A stretch of DNA of 64,000 bases. It comes from an uncultured Collinsella sp. (GTDB taxonomy: Bacteria; Actinomycetota; Coriobacteriia; Coriobacteriales; Coriobacteriaceae). A program made the position numbers and the translations under genes. Shown here piece by piece: positions 7,544 through 16,114 of this stretch; the first letter of the stretch is position 1; each line of letters begins with the position of its first letter. The DNA is taken from positions 62,001 through 126,000 of the forward strand of contig CASEEV010000012.1 of assembly GCA_949287065.1 (NCBI GenBank), in the 5' to 3' direction. The notes under the pieces were generated by a model, which was not told the origin of the DNA, searched no databases, and saw only the letters and a list, made by a program, of their open reading frames with translations.

Positions 7544-8854
7544 TCACGCATGATGGCCGCCGATCTGCAGGTTGCGCTCGTAGGCGTTGGCACCGGGCTT
7601 GAGGCTCGTGCCGCGCAGAAGCGCATTGGCGCCAAAGCGCCGGCGCACGGCTACGGCGGTGCGGGCGAGCCGACCCTCGCGCGCCTCGGCCGCGGGGTCG
7701 TCGAAGAGCGTGAGCGCGGCCATGCGCTCGGGCACCACACCCATGAGGGCTATGTTGACGCGACGGATCTTTGCCGTGCGCTGCACCGTGGCGTCGAAGA
7801 TGCTTAAGAGCGCCGCGGCGATGCGGCGCTCCGATGCCGTGACGCGTCCGAGCGCGCGCTGGCCGCCGGCGTGCATGGCAGGCGCCGCGCCCGTGCCGTC
7901 CCAGCCGCGCAGCATGGTGCCCGAGTAGCCCACGTAGAGCCCCACGGTGCTGCACGCGAGCAGCTTGCCCGCAAGGTCCATGCAGCTGCCGAAGATCATC
8001 TCGCGCGCAACGGTGCGGGCCTCGTCAAAGCCGTAGTCGCGCATGAGCACCTGGCCGTTGCTGAGCGAATGCGCGCGCGGCACGTAAGCGCGGCAGTCGG
8101 CGATGGTAGCCGGCTCCAGACCCCAGGCGTGGTCGAGCAGCACCTCGCCGTTTTTGCCGAAGATGCTCCTGATAGCCTCGGGGCGCTCGGCGCAGATGCC
8201 CGCCAGGTCGTAGATGCCGCGGCGCGCAAGCCGGCCGGCGATGCCGTGGCCGATGCCCCAGATGTCGGTTATGGGGTGGTGAAACCAGATCTCGCGTCGA
8301 AACGACTCGTGGTCGAGCACGCCGATGCCGTCGTCGGCGTGCTTGGCGCACACGTCGAGCGCCACCTTGGCGAGAAACATGTTGGGACCGATGCCCGCCG
8401 TGGCCGCGATGCCCGTGCGGCTGCGCACGGCGGCGATGAGGCGCAGCGCGAAGGCGCGGGCGCCGGTGCCGTAAAGGCGCAGGTACGGTGTGGCATCGAC
8501 GAAGCATTCGTCGACCGAGTAGGGCCAGGCGTCCTCGGCGGCAACAAAGCGCAGGTAGATACGGTAAATCTCGGCCGAAACCTCCATGTAGCGCCGCATG
8601 CGCGGCATGGCGGTGATGTAGGGCATGCCAGGCGGGATGTCGCGCACGCGGCAGCGGTTCTTGACGCCCTTGGCCTTCATCGACGGCGTGATGGCCAGGC
8701 AAAGCGTGTTGGCGCTGCGCTCGGGGTCGGCCACCACGAGGTCGGTGGCAAACGGATCGAGCCCGCGGTCGGTGCACTCCACGCTGGCGTAGAAGCTCTT
8801 GAGGTCGATGCAGATATAGGTGCGGCTCTGTTCTTCTCGCTCGGCGTTGCGCAT
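7544..8854 (-). CDS. Y-family DNA polymerase (DinB/UmuC/UvrX-like)
   Basis: The 436-aa protein is a translesion polymerase. The first catalytic aspartate is in YICIDLKSFYASVE (D17) and the second pair in SVDECFVD (D115-E116). The helix-hairpin-helix region around DIWGIGHGIAGRLARRGIYDL and a little-finger domain with GTSLKPGANAYERN follow. ATG 8854 was preferred over the longer frame because GGAAGGGGCCGCC precedes it. A LexA-type half-conserved box (GAAC-AGAT-GTTT on the coding strand, 8868-8879) overlaps the region just upstream of the start, and a perfect one lies at 8973-8984, so SOS induction is expected. It resembles plasmid and Gram-positive UvrX-type enzymes more than housekeeping DinB. 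Confidence 0.9.
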   Translation of the reverse strand: MRNAEREEQSRTYICIDLKSFYASVECTDRGLDPFATDLVVADPERSANTLCLAITPSMKAKGVKNRCRVRDIPPGMPYITAMPRMRRYMEVSAEIYRIYLRFVAAEDAWPYSVDECFVDATPYLRLYGTGARAFALRLIAAVRSRTGIAATAGIGPNMFLAKVALDVCAKHADDGIGVLDHESFRREIWFHHPITDIWGIGHGIAGRLARRGIYDLAGICAERPEAIRSIFGKNGEVLLDHAWGLEPATIADCRAYVPRAHSLSNGQVLMRDYGFDEARTVAREMIFGSCMDLAGKLLACSTVGLYVGYSGTMLRGWDGTGAAPAMHAGGQRALGRVTASERRIAAALLSIFDATVQRTAKIRRVNIALMGVVPERMAALTLFDDPAAEAREGRLARTAVAVRRRFGANALLRGTSLKPGANAYERNLQIGGHHA

Positions 8855-8867
8855 GGCGGCCCCTTCC

Positions 8868-8879
8868 AAACATCTGTTC
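8868..8879. promoter_or_regulatory. Degenerate LexA (SOS) box
   Basis: On the minus strand this reads GAAC-AGAT-GTTT, one mismatch from the Gram-positive/actinobacterial GAAC-N4-GTTC consensus. It lies 14 bp before the polymerase start codon, a position where bound LexA would block transcription or initiation. Confidence 0.55.
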
Positions 8880-8972
8880 ACCCCTGGATGGTAGGAGCCG
8901 GCGCGGACACCAAAAACCGGTCGGAGATGCGCCGCGCACGTCAAATTCACGTTGTGTTCGATAGCCAAAAGA

Positions 8973-8984
8973 GAACTTCTGTTC
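8973..8984. promoter_or_regulatory. LexA (SOS) box between polymerase and divergent small gene
   Basis: GAAC-TTCT-GTTC is a perfect GAAC-N4-GTTC dyad. It sits 13 bp before the start of the rightward 117-aa gene and 118 bp before the leftward polymerase, so it could place both under DNA-damage control. Confidence 0.7.
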
Positions 8985-8996
8985 GATAATGGAAGC

Positions 8997-9350
8997 ATGG
9001 AGTACGTGACCACGACATCGGGTGAACGGCGCCGTGTGCACCGTGAGTATGTGGACGTTTACGCCCGCTTTGGGCGCGACGGCGCCATAGAGCCTGTCTG
9101 CGTGATGTGGAAGGACGGGCGGAGCTTTAAGGTGGACGAGGTCATGGAGGCCGGCTGCTTTGGAGCGCTGGTGCGCGGACGCCAGACGGCACGCTACCGT
9201 GTGCGCTTTGGCCGGCACGAGACCGACCTGTACCTCGAGCGCCGCGAGCCCGTACCTGCCATGGGCGAGGGCGAGCGCCTGCTCTGGTGGGTCAACGCCT
9301 TTGACACCACCAAGCCGGGCAAGACAGAGCAAGGCCAGCGCGCAAGCTGA
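8997..9350 (+). CDS. Hypothetical protein, 117 aa, divergent from Y-family polymerase
   Basis: I do not recognise a named family. The protein has a compact beta-rich pattern (REYVDVYARF, EPVCVMWKDGRSFKVDEV, ARYRVRFGRHETDLYLE) and a Trp pair near the end. ATG 8997 follows GGAAGC and was chosen over an in-frame ATG at 8952, which lies inside the regulatory region and has no ribosome site. The SOS box at 8973-8984 is immediately upstream, so it may be DNA-damage inducible with the polymerase. No signal peptide or membrane segment is seen, so the product should be cytoplasmic. Confidence 0.7.
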   Translation: MEYVTTTSGERRRVHREYVDVYARFGRDGAIEPVCVMWKDGRSFKVDEVMEAGCFGALVRGRQTARYRVRFGRHETDLYLERREPVPAMGEGERLLWWVNAFDTTKPGKTEQGQRAS

Positions 9351-9373
9351 GCCGAATCGACAAGTACAAGACC

Positions 9374-9937
9374 CTAGGTCATGTAGTCTGACATGCGGAC
9401 GGCGCCAGCGGCCTGGGCGGCACGGACAGCGGGCTCGGTAGCGTCGGTGATGCCGCCGAGGGCGAGCACGGGCACCCGAGCTGCCGCAATGACCTGCTCA
9501 AGAAACGCCGTGCCGCGCCCGGGGAGCGGCTTGCACGACGGAGCGAAGACAGGACTTGCGATGAGGTAGTCGGCGCCGAGCCGCTCGGCCCGGGCGACCT
9601 CGGCCACCCCGTGCACATTGGTTCCGACGAGGGCAAAGCCCTCCGGTCGGCCCGCACGGTCGAGCTCGGGCAGCGGCAGGTGCAGGTACGGCGCACCGAC
9701 CGCGCGAGCGGCCGCAACATGGCCGTGAGCAACAAAGACAACGCCGGCGCGCTCGCATGCGGCCATGACCTCGCGGGCAAGCGAGGCGTACGCAGCGTCG
9801 CCCAAGTCCTTCTCGCGCATGATGAGCACGTCTACGCGACCCGCAAGCCGCGCCACCTGGCACGGCAGCGGGCGCGTGCAGTTGCGCCGATCCGTCATGG
9901 CAACGCGCAGAAAGCCTCTCTCAAACAGCGAATGCAC
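9374..9937 (-). CDS. TenI/ThiE-like thiamine phosphate synthase family protein
   Basis: The 187-aa protein has the TIM-barrel landmarks of the ThiE/TenI family: LIMREKDL, the LHLPLPEL strand, GTNVHGVAEVARAERLGADYLIASPVF and VLALGGIT. The window has a second, better ThiE at 16115, and this copy lacks the clear pyrophosphate-binding residues, so it is more likely a TenI-type thiazole tautomerase, which aromatises the thiazole made by ThiG/ThiH. The start is GTG 9937, seven bases after AGGAGG. It lies downstream of thiH but behind a strong terminator, so it probably has its own promoter in the 296-bp gap (9938-10233). No riboswitch was recognised in that gap. Confidence 0.75.
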   Translation of the reverse strand: MHSLFERGFLRVAMTDRRNCTRPLPCQVARLAGRVDVLIMREKDLGDAAYASLAREVMAACERAGVVFVAHGHVAAARAVGAPYLHLPLPELDRAGRPEGFALVGTNVHGVAEVARAERLGADYLIASPVFAPSCKPLPGRGTAFLEQVIAAARVPVLALGGITDATEPAVRAAQAAGAVRMSDYMT

Positions 9938-10168
9938 AGCCGCTCCTCCTCAAAGATTGCCGGCGTGAGCGAGTCGGAAACCGCAAAAAGCGTTCCGAGG
10001 GCCCCAAGTGTTCAAAAAAACAAATAATAAGTCGTTCTGAGGCGCAGAAAACAAGGAGCTCGCATATATCCATATGCGCTTCCTGGGCATTCGCGCATCA
10101 GGCCATACGCTTTGCAGCGTCAGGCAACGCAAACGACTGAAAATGTGCAAATTTGAACAGTTTGACCG

Positions 10169-10218
10169 AAAAAGGGCGGCGCCGCCTGCCCGCGGAGCCC
10201 CAGCGGGCGGGCGGCGCC
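10169..10218 (-). terminator. Rho-independent terminator after thiH
   Basis: On the minus strand GGCGCCGCCCGCCCGC pairs with GCAGGCGGCGCC and is followed by CCTTTTT. It ends the thiS-F-G-H transcript before the TenI-like gene. Confidence 0.8.
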
Positions 10219-10233
10219 GATCCTGAAGCTCCC

Positions 10234-11520
10234 CTACACCAGCACGTGGTCGTTCATGACCGGCTCGAGCCCCATGTTGCGCATGGCCTGGCACATCTGC
10301 GCGAGGGTGCGACTGTCGTCGATCTCAAACTGGTCGTCGCCCTCCTCTGCTTGGTGCGTGTGCTCGCCGATGCCCGTCGACACGCCGGCCGACACCTTGG
10401 TAGCGGTGATCGTGGCAACGTGATCGCGGAAGCGAGCCGACTCGCGCGACGACACCGTAATGCCGGCAAACGGCATGAAGATGCGGTACGCGCAGATGAC
10501 CTGCAGAAGCTGCGCCTCGGTCACGTGCGGACCGTTGGGCGTAACAGCGCCGGCCGCAGGGCGCAGGCGCGGGCACGAGAACGAAATCTCGGCATGCGGA
10601 TAGGCTCGGCTCACGTAGTAGGCGTGCAGCGCGCAGGCAAGCGCATCGTGACGGAACTCCGAAAGCCCGAGCAGCGGCGCGAAGGCAACACCGCGCATGC
10701 CGCCTTTGAGCGCGCGCTCCTGGGCCTCAAAGCGGTACGGCATAATGCGCTTGCGGCCGCACACATGAAGCTTGGCGTAGCGCGACGGATCATAGGTCTC
10801 CTGAAATACGGTGACAAAGTCGGCACCGGCCTCGCGCAGACGCGCGTAATCGGCCACGTTGGCCGGGTAGACCTCGATGCCGACGTTCTTGAACCGCTCG
10901 GCCGCAAGCTCGCAGGCGCGCGCGATGTAGTCCACATCCGACGTAACGGGGTCCTCGCCGGTGAGAAGCAGGATCTCCTCCTGGCCCGTGGCTGCGATGG
11001 CGTCGAGCTCGGCGATGGTCTGCTCTTCGTTCAAACGGGCGCGATGAATGCCGCTCTCGCAGTTAAAACCGCAGTACACGCACCGGTTCTCGCAGTAGTT
11101 CGCCAGGTAGAGCGGCGTGAAGAACTGGATGTTGGTGCCGAACCACCGCACGCGCTCGGCCCGCGCCCGCTCGGCCATCTCCTCGAGGAACGGAGCCGCC
11201 GCAGGAGCAACGAGCACGCCGAAGTCGGCAGGCTCCACCACGTCGGCATCGAGCACGCGACGCACGTCGGCGGCAGTCACGGCATCGGGGTCGTATGCCT
11301 CCACAGTGTCGAGCACGCGGTCGAACATGCCGTTGTCGAGAACGTCCATGTCGGGCAGGAAGGTCATGGGATCCAGGCCAAAGTCGGTGTGGATGGCCTG
11401 GTTCATGGCCTCCTCGTCCATGGAGAGGATGCGCCGGCAGCGCCTGCCCACCGGAACGGCCTCAAACTCCGCGGCCTGCGCGGGCGCGGCGGCCACGACC
11501 TTCTCGCCTGCGGCGCTCAT
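10234..11520 (-). CDS. thiH: 2-iminoacetate synthase ThiH
   Basis: ThiH is a radical SAM enzyme that splits tyrosine to dehydroglycine and p-cresol, supplying the glycine-derived part of the thiazole in anaerobes. The radical SAM cluster motif is [11 protein letters not shown] (Cx3CxxC) at about residues 133-143. The C-terminal biotin/thiamine-synthesis-associated domain includes [19 protein letters not shown]. Start ATG 11520 overlaps the thiG stop as ATGA, with GAGGAGGAGG just upstream inside thiG, so the two genes are translationally coupled. Length 428 aa is slightly longer than usual because of an N-terminal extension. Its presence in place of the oxygen-dependent ThiO supports an anaerobic host. 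Confidence 0.95.
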   Translation of the reverse strand: MSAAGEKVVAAAPAQAAEFEAVPVGRRCRRILSMDEEAMNQAIHTDFGLDPMTFLPDMDVLDNGMFDRVLDTVEAYDPDAVTAADVRRVLDADVVEPADFGVLVAPAAAPFLEEMAERARAERVRWFGTNIQFFTPLYLANYCENRCVYCGFNCESGIHRARLNEEQTIAELDAIAATGQEEILLLTGEDPVTSDVDYIARACELAAERFKNVGIEVYPANVADYARLREAGADFVTVFQETYDPSRYAKLHVCGRKRIMPYRFEAQERALKGGMRGVAFAPLLGLSEFRHDALACALHAYYVSRAYPHAEISFSCPRLRPAAGAVTPNGPHVTEAQLLQVICAYRIFMPFAGITVSSRESARFRDHVATITATKVSAGVSTGIGEHTHQAEEGDDQFEIDDSRTLAQMCQAMRNMGLEPVMNDHVLV

Positions 11521-12335
11521 CGGGCCTCCTCCTCCAAAAAGCCGGTGAGCGGGCTCGAAGCCTCGCCCATGCCGTCGAGCACGCGACCAGGGCCCGCGAG
11601 GAACCCGGCACGGCCGGCGCGCACCGCGTCGCCAAACGCCCGCGCCATGAGCGGGATATTGCCGGCGGTGGCCACGGCGGTGTTGGCCATAACGGCGGCG
11701 GCACCCATCTCCATGGCCTCGCACGCCTGCGACGGACGGCCGATGCCCGCGTCGACGATCACGGGCAGGTCGATCTCCTCGATGAGGATGCGGATAAAGT
11801 CGCGCGTCACCAAACCGCGGTTGGAGCCGATGGGCGCGCCGAGCGGCATGACGGCCGCCGCGCCCGCGCTCACGAGGTCGCGCGCCACGTTGAGGTCGGG
11901 GTACATGTAGGGCAGCACCGTAAAGCCCTCGCTCGCGAGCATGTCGGTGGCGCGAACGGTCTCGGCGTTGTCGGGCAGAAGGTAGCGGGCGTCGCGGATA
12001 ACCTCGACCTTGACGAAGTCGCCGCAGCCGAGCTCGCGCGCCAGACGCGCGATGCGCACCGCCTCCTCGGCCGTGCGTGCGCCCGACGTGTTGGGCAAAA
12101 GCGTCACGCCCTCGGGGATGGAGTCGAGGATGCTGTCCTCTTGGTTGGTGTTGGCGCGGCGCACGGCGAGCGTAACGATCTGCGCACCCGCGTCCTCAAC
12201 CGCCGCCTTGACCACGTCGAGTCTGAACTTACCCGACCCCAGGATAAAACGCGAGCTGAACTCCTTGCCTCCGAGGGTCCAGGTATCGGCAGCGAGCGCG
12301 GCGTCCGCGCTCGTCTGGGCTTTGATGTCTGCCAT
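11517..12335 (-). CDS. thiG: Thiazole synthase ThiG
   Basis: ThiG is a TIM-barrel enzyme that builds the thiazole phosphate ring from 1-deoxyxylulose 5-phosphate, dehydroglycine and ThiS thiocarboxylate. Family landmarks visible are [68 protein letters not shown] and [27 protein letters not shown]. Length 272 aa is typical. ATG 12335 is preceded by GAAGGGATGTGCT; the in-frame upstream extension is not protein-like. It sits between thiF (111 bp upstream) and thiH (ATGA overlap) and is essential for the pathway. Confidence 0.96.
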   Translation of the reverse strand: MADIKAQTSADAALAADTWTLGGKEFSSRFILGSGKFRLDVVKAAVEDAGAQIVTLAVRRANTNQEDSILDSIPEGVTLLPNTSGARTAEEAVRIARLARELGCGDFVKVEVIRDARYLLPDNAETVRATDMLASEGFTVLPYMYPDLNVARDLVSAGAAAVMPLGAPIGSNRGLVTRDFIRILIEEIDLPVIVDAGIGRPSQACEAMEMGAAAVMANTAVATAGNIPLMARAFGDAVRAGRAGFLAGPGRVLDGMGEASSPLTGFLEEEAR

Positions 12336-12446
12336 AGCACATCCCTTCTCTGTACCGGCGGCTGCAACTGGCAGCGCCGGATCGCAGTGCGGGCGCACGG
12401 CCCGCCTCGTACGGGGCTGCGACGTGAGCCCCGCCTTGTCTTTCGC

Positions 12447-13145
12447 TCACGTCTCGGCAACCGAACCAGCAGCTGCGTCCTCGAGCCCCAACACGATGCG
12501 CAGGGCGAGAAGCGCCTGCTGAGCGGCGCAAAGCGCTACGCGCGGCGCGAAGAGCACCTCGCCGGCGCCGACGTCGGAGACCCCGTCGCCGCAGAGGTAG
12601 AAGCGCCTGCCCACCCGCCGCGTAACGATCGTGGCCGCCGGGCCCAGCCCCGCCATGCCGTTGCCCGAGACAAGCACCGGCCCGCCGGCAACCGTGAGCA
12701 GCTGCTCGGCGAGAAGCGCCTTGGCCTCGGGGTCGTCGAAGGCCTCGCAGACCACGTCGCAGTCGCCGAAGAGCTCGCGCGCGTTGACCGCCGTCACGCG
12801 GGCGCAGTGCGCTTGCACGCGCGTACCCGAGCCGATGGCTTCGAGCTGGTCTGCAAGCGCCTCGACCTTGGGGCGTCCCAGGTCGCGCCGGAAGTAGTGC
12901 TGGCGGTTGAGGTTGCTCTCATCCACCACGTCAAAGTCGGCGATCACGAGCTCGCCCACCCCGCTGCGCGCAAGCATCACGGCAATGTTGGAGCCGAGAC
13001 CGCCCGCGCCCGCCACGCCGATGCGCGCCGCGCGCAGGCGCCCCCGCGCCTCGCGGCCGATGCGCTGCTCAAGAGCGTCCGAATGATCGGGCAGCTCCTC
13101 GTGCGCGGACCGCGTCGGCTCCGGAGCGTTCTTCTCCCCCGCCAT
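12447..13145 (-). CDS. thiF: ThiS adenylyltransferase ThiF
   Basis: ThiF adenylates the C-terminal Gly-Gly of ThiS so that sulfur can be loaded. The nucleotide-binding GAGGLGSN motif (about 44-51) and the E1-like IADFDVVDESNLNRQHYF are clear, followed by EAFDDPEAK. At 232 aa it is the short form common in clostridia and actinobacteria, and no CxxC zinc pairs are visible. ATG 13145 overlaps the thiS stop codon as ATGA, so the pair is translationally coupled. Confidence 0.93.
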   Translation of the reverse strand: MAGEKNAPEPTRSAHEELPDHSDALEQRIGREARGRLRAARIGVAGAGGLGSNIAVMLARSGVGELVIADFDVVDESNLNRQHYFRRDLGRPKVEALADQLEAIGSGTRVQAHCARVTAVNARELFGDCDVVCEAFDDPEAKALLAEQLLTVAGGPVLVSGNGMAGLGPAATIVTRRVGRRFYLCGDGVSDVGAGEVLFAPRVALCAAQQALLALRIVLGLEDAAAGSVAET

Positions 13146-13342
13146 CAGCCGCCCCCTACAAACCGCACGACCTCGAGCGCGTCGTCGGCGGCAAGCCGGT
13201 AGGCGTCGTACTCGGCGCGAGGCAGTATCTCGCCGTTGAGCTCGCACGCCACGCGGGTGCGGTCATAGCCCATGCCCTCGAGCAGTTCGGCCACGGTCTG
13301 GCCGTCGGCTTCGGGCGCGGGTTTCCCGTTGATCTGCGCCAT
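13145..13342 (-). CDS. thiS: Sulfur carrier protein ThiS
   Basis: A 65-aa ubiquitin-like protein ending in VGGG, with the Gly-Gly end that is adenylated and thiocarboxylated. The motif TVAELLEGMGYDRTRVACELNGEILPR is typical of ThiS (VAELL, ACELNGEI). ATG 13342 has GGGAGG seven bases upstream. It is the first gene of the thiS-F-G-H operon and its leader carries the hairpin at 13362-13421, suggesting transcription attenuation. Confidence 0.93.
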   Translation of the reverse strand: MAQINGKPAPEADGQTVAELLEGMGYDRTRVACELNGEILPRAEYDAYRLAADDALEVVRFVGGG

Positions 13343-13361
13343 GTTTCCTCCCATCGGTAAC

Positions 13362-13421
13362 AAAAAAGCGCGCACGAAGGGTATAGATCGCACCCGAGGT
13401 GGTGCGCCCCTTCGTACGCGC
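13362..13421 (-). promoter_or_regulatory. Terminator-like hairpin in the thiS leader
   Basis: On the minus strand GCGCGUACGAAGGG pairs with CCCUUCGUGCGCGC (14 bp, one G-U), with a small CGCACC/GGUGCG hairpin in the apical part, and six U follow directly. It ends 19 bases before the thiS start codon, so it would terminate transcription unless an alternative fold forms. A bioinformatically described thiS RNA motif exists upstream of thiS in actinobacteria; I cannot confirm that this is it. No TPP riboswitch core was found on this side. Confidence 0.65.
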
Positions 13422-13532
13422 TGCGTACTCTGCTGTTTAGGGTAGCCCCGCCTCGCCGCCCGGTCAAGAACGAATTCCATCCCAAAGCCCGCGCTTCTCG
13501 GCAGCCAGCCGTGCTTCTCGGGCCGGGCCTCA

Positions 13533-13658
13533 TGCCAAATAACGCTGCTAACAGCGCCTTTTGGCAGAGGATAAACACGACCTCTACCTGCGAGTATCCG
13601 CTATTGCCGCAGCTCAGGGCAGGTGGGCAAAAAACGCTGTTAACAGCGTGTTTTGGCA
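13533..13658. repeat. Paired GTTAAC-palindrome element, copy A
   Basis: Box 1 (13533-13566) and box 2 (13624-13658) each have the form GCCAAAA-ACGCTGTTAACAGCG-TTTTGGC with a few changes. Their centres (13547 and 13639) are 92 bp apart. TCTACCTG stands between them at 13583-13590. Copies B (35845) and C (51716) have the same architecture. It lies between the divergent thiS and thiC transcription units. Confidence 0.85.
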
Positions 13659-13714
13659 GGGACCCCGGAGCTGAGGCAGGCGGCAAACGGGACGGCGGCC
13701 GGGATCCCAAGCGC

Positions 13715-13720
13715 TATAAT
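13715..13720 (+). promoter_or_regulatory. Probable -10 box for thiC operon
   Basis: TATAAT lies about 50 bp upstream of the TPP riboswitch core. A convincing -35 was not recognised. Confidence 0.5.
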
Positions 13721-13772
13721 GGCAAACAGCGGTACCGCGCGGGCAGCACCCGCGCTTACCTGCACAATCGCA

Positions 13773-13870
13773 TATCACCGGGGAGCTTGCAGGACAGGAC
13801 GGCAGGCTGAGAGGGGGCGCGCCCGCCCCGACCCGCGGAACCTGATATGGGTAATGCCAACGAAGGGAGC
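13773..13870 (+). ncRNA. TPP riboswitch controlling thiC operon
   Basis: The conserved core pieces are present in order: ACCGGGGAGCUU, GGCUGAGAGGG, CCCGACCC, GGAACCUGAUAUGGGUAAU, GCCAACGAAGGGAG. These match the thi-box consensus. The final GAAGGGAG is also the thiC ribosome binding site, eight bases before ATG 13878, so TPP binding would probably sequester it and block translation. It regulates thiC-thiM-thiE-thiD. Confidence 0.95.
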
Positions 13871-13877
13871 CTTGCCA

Positions 13878-15257
13878 ATGAGCATGCAATCCAACAACAG
13901 CACCGCCGCCGAGCAGAACGCGCCCGTTTTGCGCCCCGACGGCACCCCGTGCGTCACGCAGATGGACTTTGCCCGCGCCGGCGTGATCACCCCCGCCATG
14001 AAGTCCGTAGCCGAGCGCGAGAACCGCGACCCCGAGTTCATCCGCGCGGGCGTGGCGGTCGGCCGCATTGCCATTCCGGCCAACATCCGTCACCTCGAGA
14101 TGGGCCTCGAGCCGCGCGGCGTGGGCGCGGGCCTCTCGACCAAGGTCAACGTGAACCTGGGCATCTCGGGCGACGTTGCCAACGCCGACGTTGAGTGGGA
14201 GAAGGTCCGCACGGCCGAGAAGTTCGGCGCCGACGCCATCATGGACCTCTCCAACTCCGGCAAGACGCGCTTCTTCCGCCAGGAGCTCGTGCAGAAGACC
14301 CCGCTCATGGTGGGCACCGTGCCCATGTACGACGCCATCGGCTACATGGAGAAGCCCCTCGTGAAGCTCACCGTGGACGACTTGCTCGAGGTCACGCGCG
14401 CGCACGCCGAGGACGGCGTGGACTTCCTCACCATTCACTGCGGCATCAACAAGTCGGTCATCAAGACCTTCAAGGAGACCGGCCGCCTCATGAACATCGT
14501 GAGCCGCGGCGGCTCGCTGCTCTTTGGCTGGATGGAGGTCACCGGCAACGAGAACCCCTTCTACGAGTACTACGACGAGATCCTGAAGATCTGCCACGAG
14601 TACGACGTGACCATCTCGCTGGGCGACTCCTGCCGCCCAGGCTGCCTCTACGACGCCAACGACGCCACCGAGACCGCCGAGATGATCGAGCTCGGCAAGC
14701 TCACCAAGCGCGCTTGGGACGCCGGCGTGCAGGTCATGATCGAGGGCCCGGGCCACATGCCCATCAACGAGATCGAGGCCAACGTGGCCATGGAGAAGAG
14801 CCTGTGCCACGGCGCGCCCTACTACGTACTCGGCCCCCTCGTGACCGACCTCGGCGTGGGATACGACCACATCACCGCGGCCATCGGCGGCGCCATCAGC
14901 GCGAGCGCAGGCGCCGACTTCCTCTGCTACGTGACGCCCGCCGAGCACCTGTGCCTGCCCAACGCCAAGGACGTGCTCGACGGCCTCATCGCCACCAAGA
15001 TCGCCGCGCATGCCGCCGACATCGCCAAGGGCGTGCCCGGCGCACAGGAGGCCGACAACCGCATGGGCGACGCGCGCCGCCGCCTCGCCTGGGATGAGAT
15101 GTGGCAGTACGCCCTCGACCCCGTGACCTCCAAGGCCCGCTACGAGGCCTCCCCAGCTGCCACCGAGGGCACCTGCACCATGTGCGGCAAGATGTGCGCC
15201 GTCCGCACGGTCAACAAGGTCTTCGAGGGCACCACGATCGACCTCGGCATGGAGTAA
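13878..15257 (+). CDS. thiC: Phosphomethylpyrimidine synthase ThiC
   Basis: ThiC is the unusual radical SAM enzyme that converts aminoimidazole ribotide to HMP phosphate. Visible landmarks are RDPEFIRAGVAVGRIAIPAN, GLSTKVNVNLG, HCGINKS, SRGGSLLFGWM, GDSCRPG, EGPGHMPINEIEANV, YDHITAAIGGA and the C-terminal iron-sulfur motif CTMCGKMC near residue 440, in the spacing used by clostridial-type ThiC. Length 459 aa fits that short form. Start ATG 13878 is set by the riboswitch-embedded GAAGGGAG. It is the first gene of the thiC-M-E-D operon. Confidence 0.97.
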   Translation: MSMQSNNSTAAEQNAPVLRPDGTPCVTQMDFARAGVITPAMKSVAERENRDPEFIRAGVAVGRIAIPANIRHLEMGLEPRGVGAGLSTKVNVNLGISGDVANADVEWEKVRTAEKFGADAIMDLSNSGKTRFFRQELVQKTPLMVGTVPMYDAIGYMEKPLVKLTVDDLLEVTRAHAEDGVDFLTIHCGINKSVIKTFKETGRLMNIVSRGGSLLFGWMEVTGNENPFYEYYDEILKICHEYDVTISLGDSCRPGCLYDANDATETAEMIELGKLTKRAWDAGVQVMIEGPGHMPINEIEANVAMEKSLCHGAPYYVLGPLVTDLGVGYDHITAAIGGAISASAGADFLCYVTPAEHLCLPNAKDVLDGLIATKIAAHAADIAKGVPGAQEADNRMGDARRRLAWDEMWQYALDPVTSKARYEASPAATEGTCTMCGKMCAVRTVNKVFEGTTIDLGME

Positions 15258-15279
15258 CGCAAGCGCGAAAGGACTTCCC

Positions 15280-16113
15280 ATGGACACCGCAATGCTCGGA
15301 CAGATGCTCGAGAACGTGCGCGCCACCACGCCGCTCGTGCACTGCATCACCAACTACGTCACGGTCAACGACTGCGCCAACGCGCTTCTCGCCTGCGGCG
15401 GCAGCCCCATCATGGCCGACGAGGAGGAGGACGCCGTGGCCATCACGGCCATCTGCGGCGGCCTCACCGTAAACATCGGCACCCTCAACAAGCGCACCGT
15501 GGCCACCATGCACGCCGCCGGCAAGCGCGCCGGCGAGCTCGGCCACCCCATCGTGCTCGACCCGGTGGGCGCCGGCGCCTCGCCGCTGCGCACCGAAACG
15601 GCGGGCTCGCTCGCCGACGAGCTGCCCGTTGCCGTGGTGCGCGGCAACATGAGCGAGATCAAGGCCATGGCGGGCGCCGCCGCCTCCACGCGCGGCGTCG
15701 ACGCAAACCCCGACGACGCGGTGACCGACGGGAACCTCGCCGCATCTGCCGCCTTTGCGCGCCAGGTGGCCGAGAAGCTCGGCTGCGTCGTAGCCATAAC
15801 GGGCGCCATCGACCTCGTGGCCGACAAGGACCGCGCCGTGGCCGTGCGCAACGGCGACGCCGTCATGGGCAAGATCACGGGTACCGGCTGCATGCTCAGC
15901 TGCGTGACGGGCGCCTACGTGACCGCCAACCCCGAGCACCCGCTCGAGGCCGCGGTCGCCGCCATCGCAGGCTGGGGTCTCGCGGGTGAGGTTGCCCGCG
16001 GCCGCATGGGCGAGCTCGACGGCAACGGCAGCTTCCGCACCTACCTGCTCGACGCCGCCTACAACCTCACCGCCGAGCAGCTTGCGGCAGGCGCGCGCGT
16101 GGAGGAGGTCTAG
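15280..16113 (+). CDS. thiM: Hydroxyethylthiazole kinase ThiM
   Basis: ThiM phosphorylates salvaged thiazole alcohol with ATP. Landmarks are PLVHCITNYVTVNDCANALLACGGSPIMADEEED, LDPVGAGAS, VVRGNMSEI and the C-terminal TGTGCMLS anion-hole motif (about residues 203-210). Length 277 aa is normal. GAAAGGACTTCCC precedes the ATG, 22 bp after thiC. It gives the cell a salvage route beside the de novo thiazole pathway encoded divergently. Confidence 0.96.
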   Translation: MDTAMLGQMLENVRATTPLVHCITNYVTVNDCANALLACGGSPIMADEEEDAVAITAICGGLTVNIGTLNKRTVATMHAAGKRAGELGHPIVLDPVGAGASPLRTETAGSLADELPVAVVRGNMSEIKAMAGAAASTRGVDANPDDAVTDGNLAASAAFARQVAEKLGCVVAITGAIDLVADKDRAVAVRNGDAVMGKITGTGCMLSCVTGAYVTANPEHPLEAAVAAIAGWGLAGEVARGRMGELDGNGSFRTYLLDAAYNLTAEQLAAGARVEEV

Positions 16114-16114
16114 C

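Noticed and set aside
9938-10233. Possible TPP riboswitch before the TenI-like gene (CCTGATGCGCGAATGCCCAGG on the minus strand)
   Set aside because: It vaguely resembles the 3' half of a thi-box, but the CUGAGA core and the pairing arms are absent, and a terminator for thiH explains the strongest structure.
10234-11724. Longer thiH frame starting at 11724
   Set aside because: The extra 68 residues lie inside thiG in another frame and are Arg/Gly-rich; the ATGA overlap at 11517-11520 with GGAGG gives a better start.
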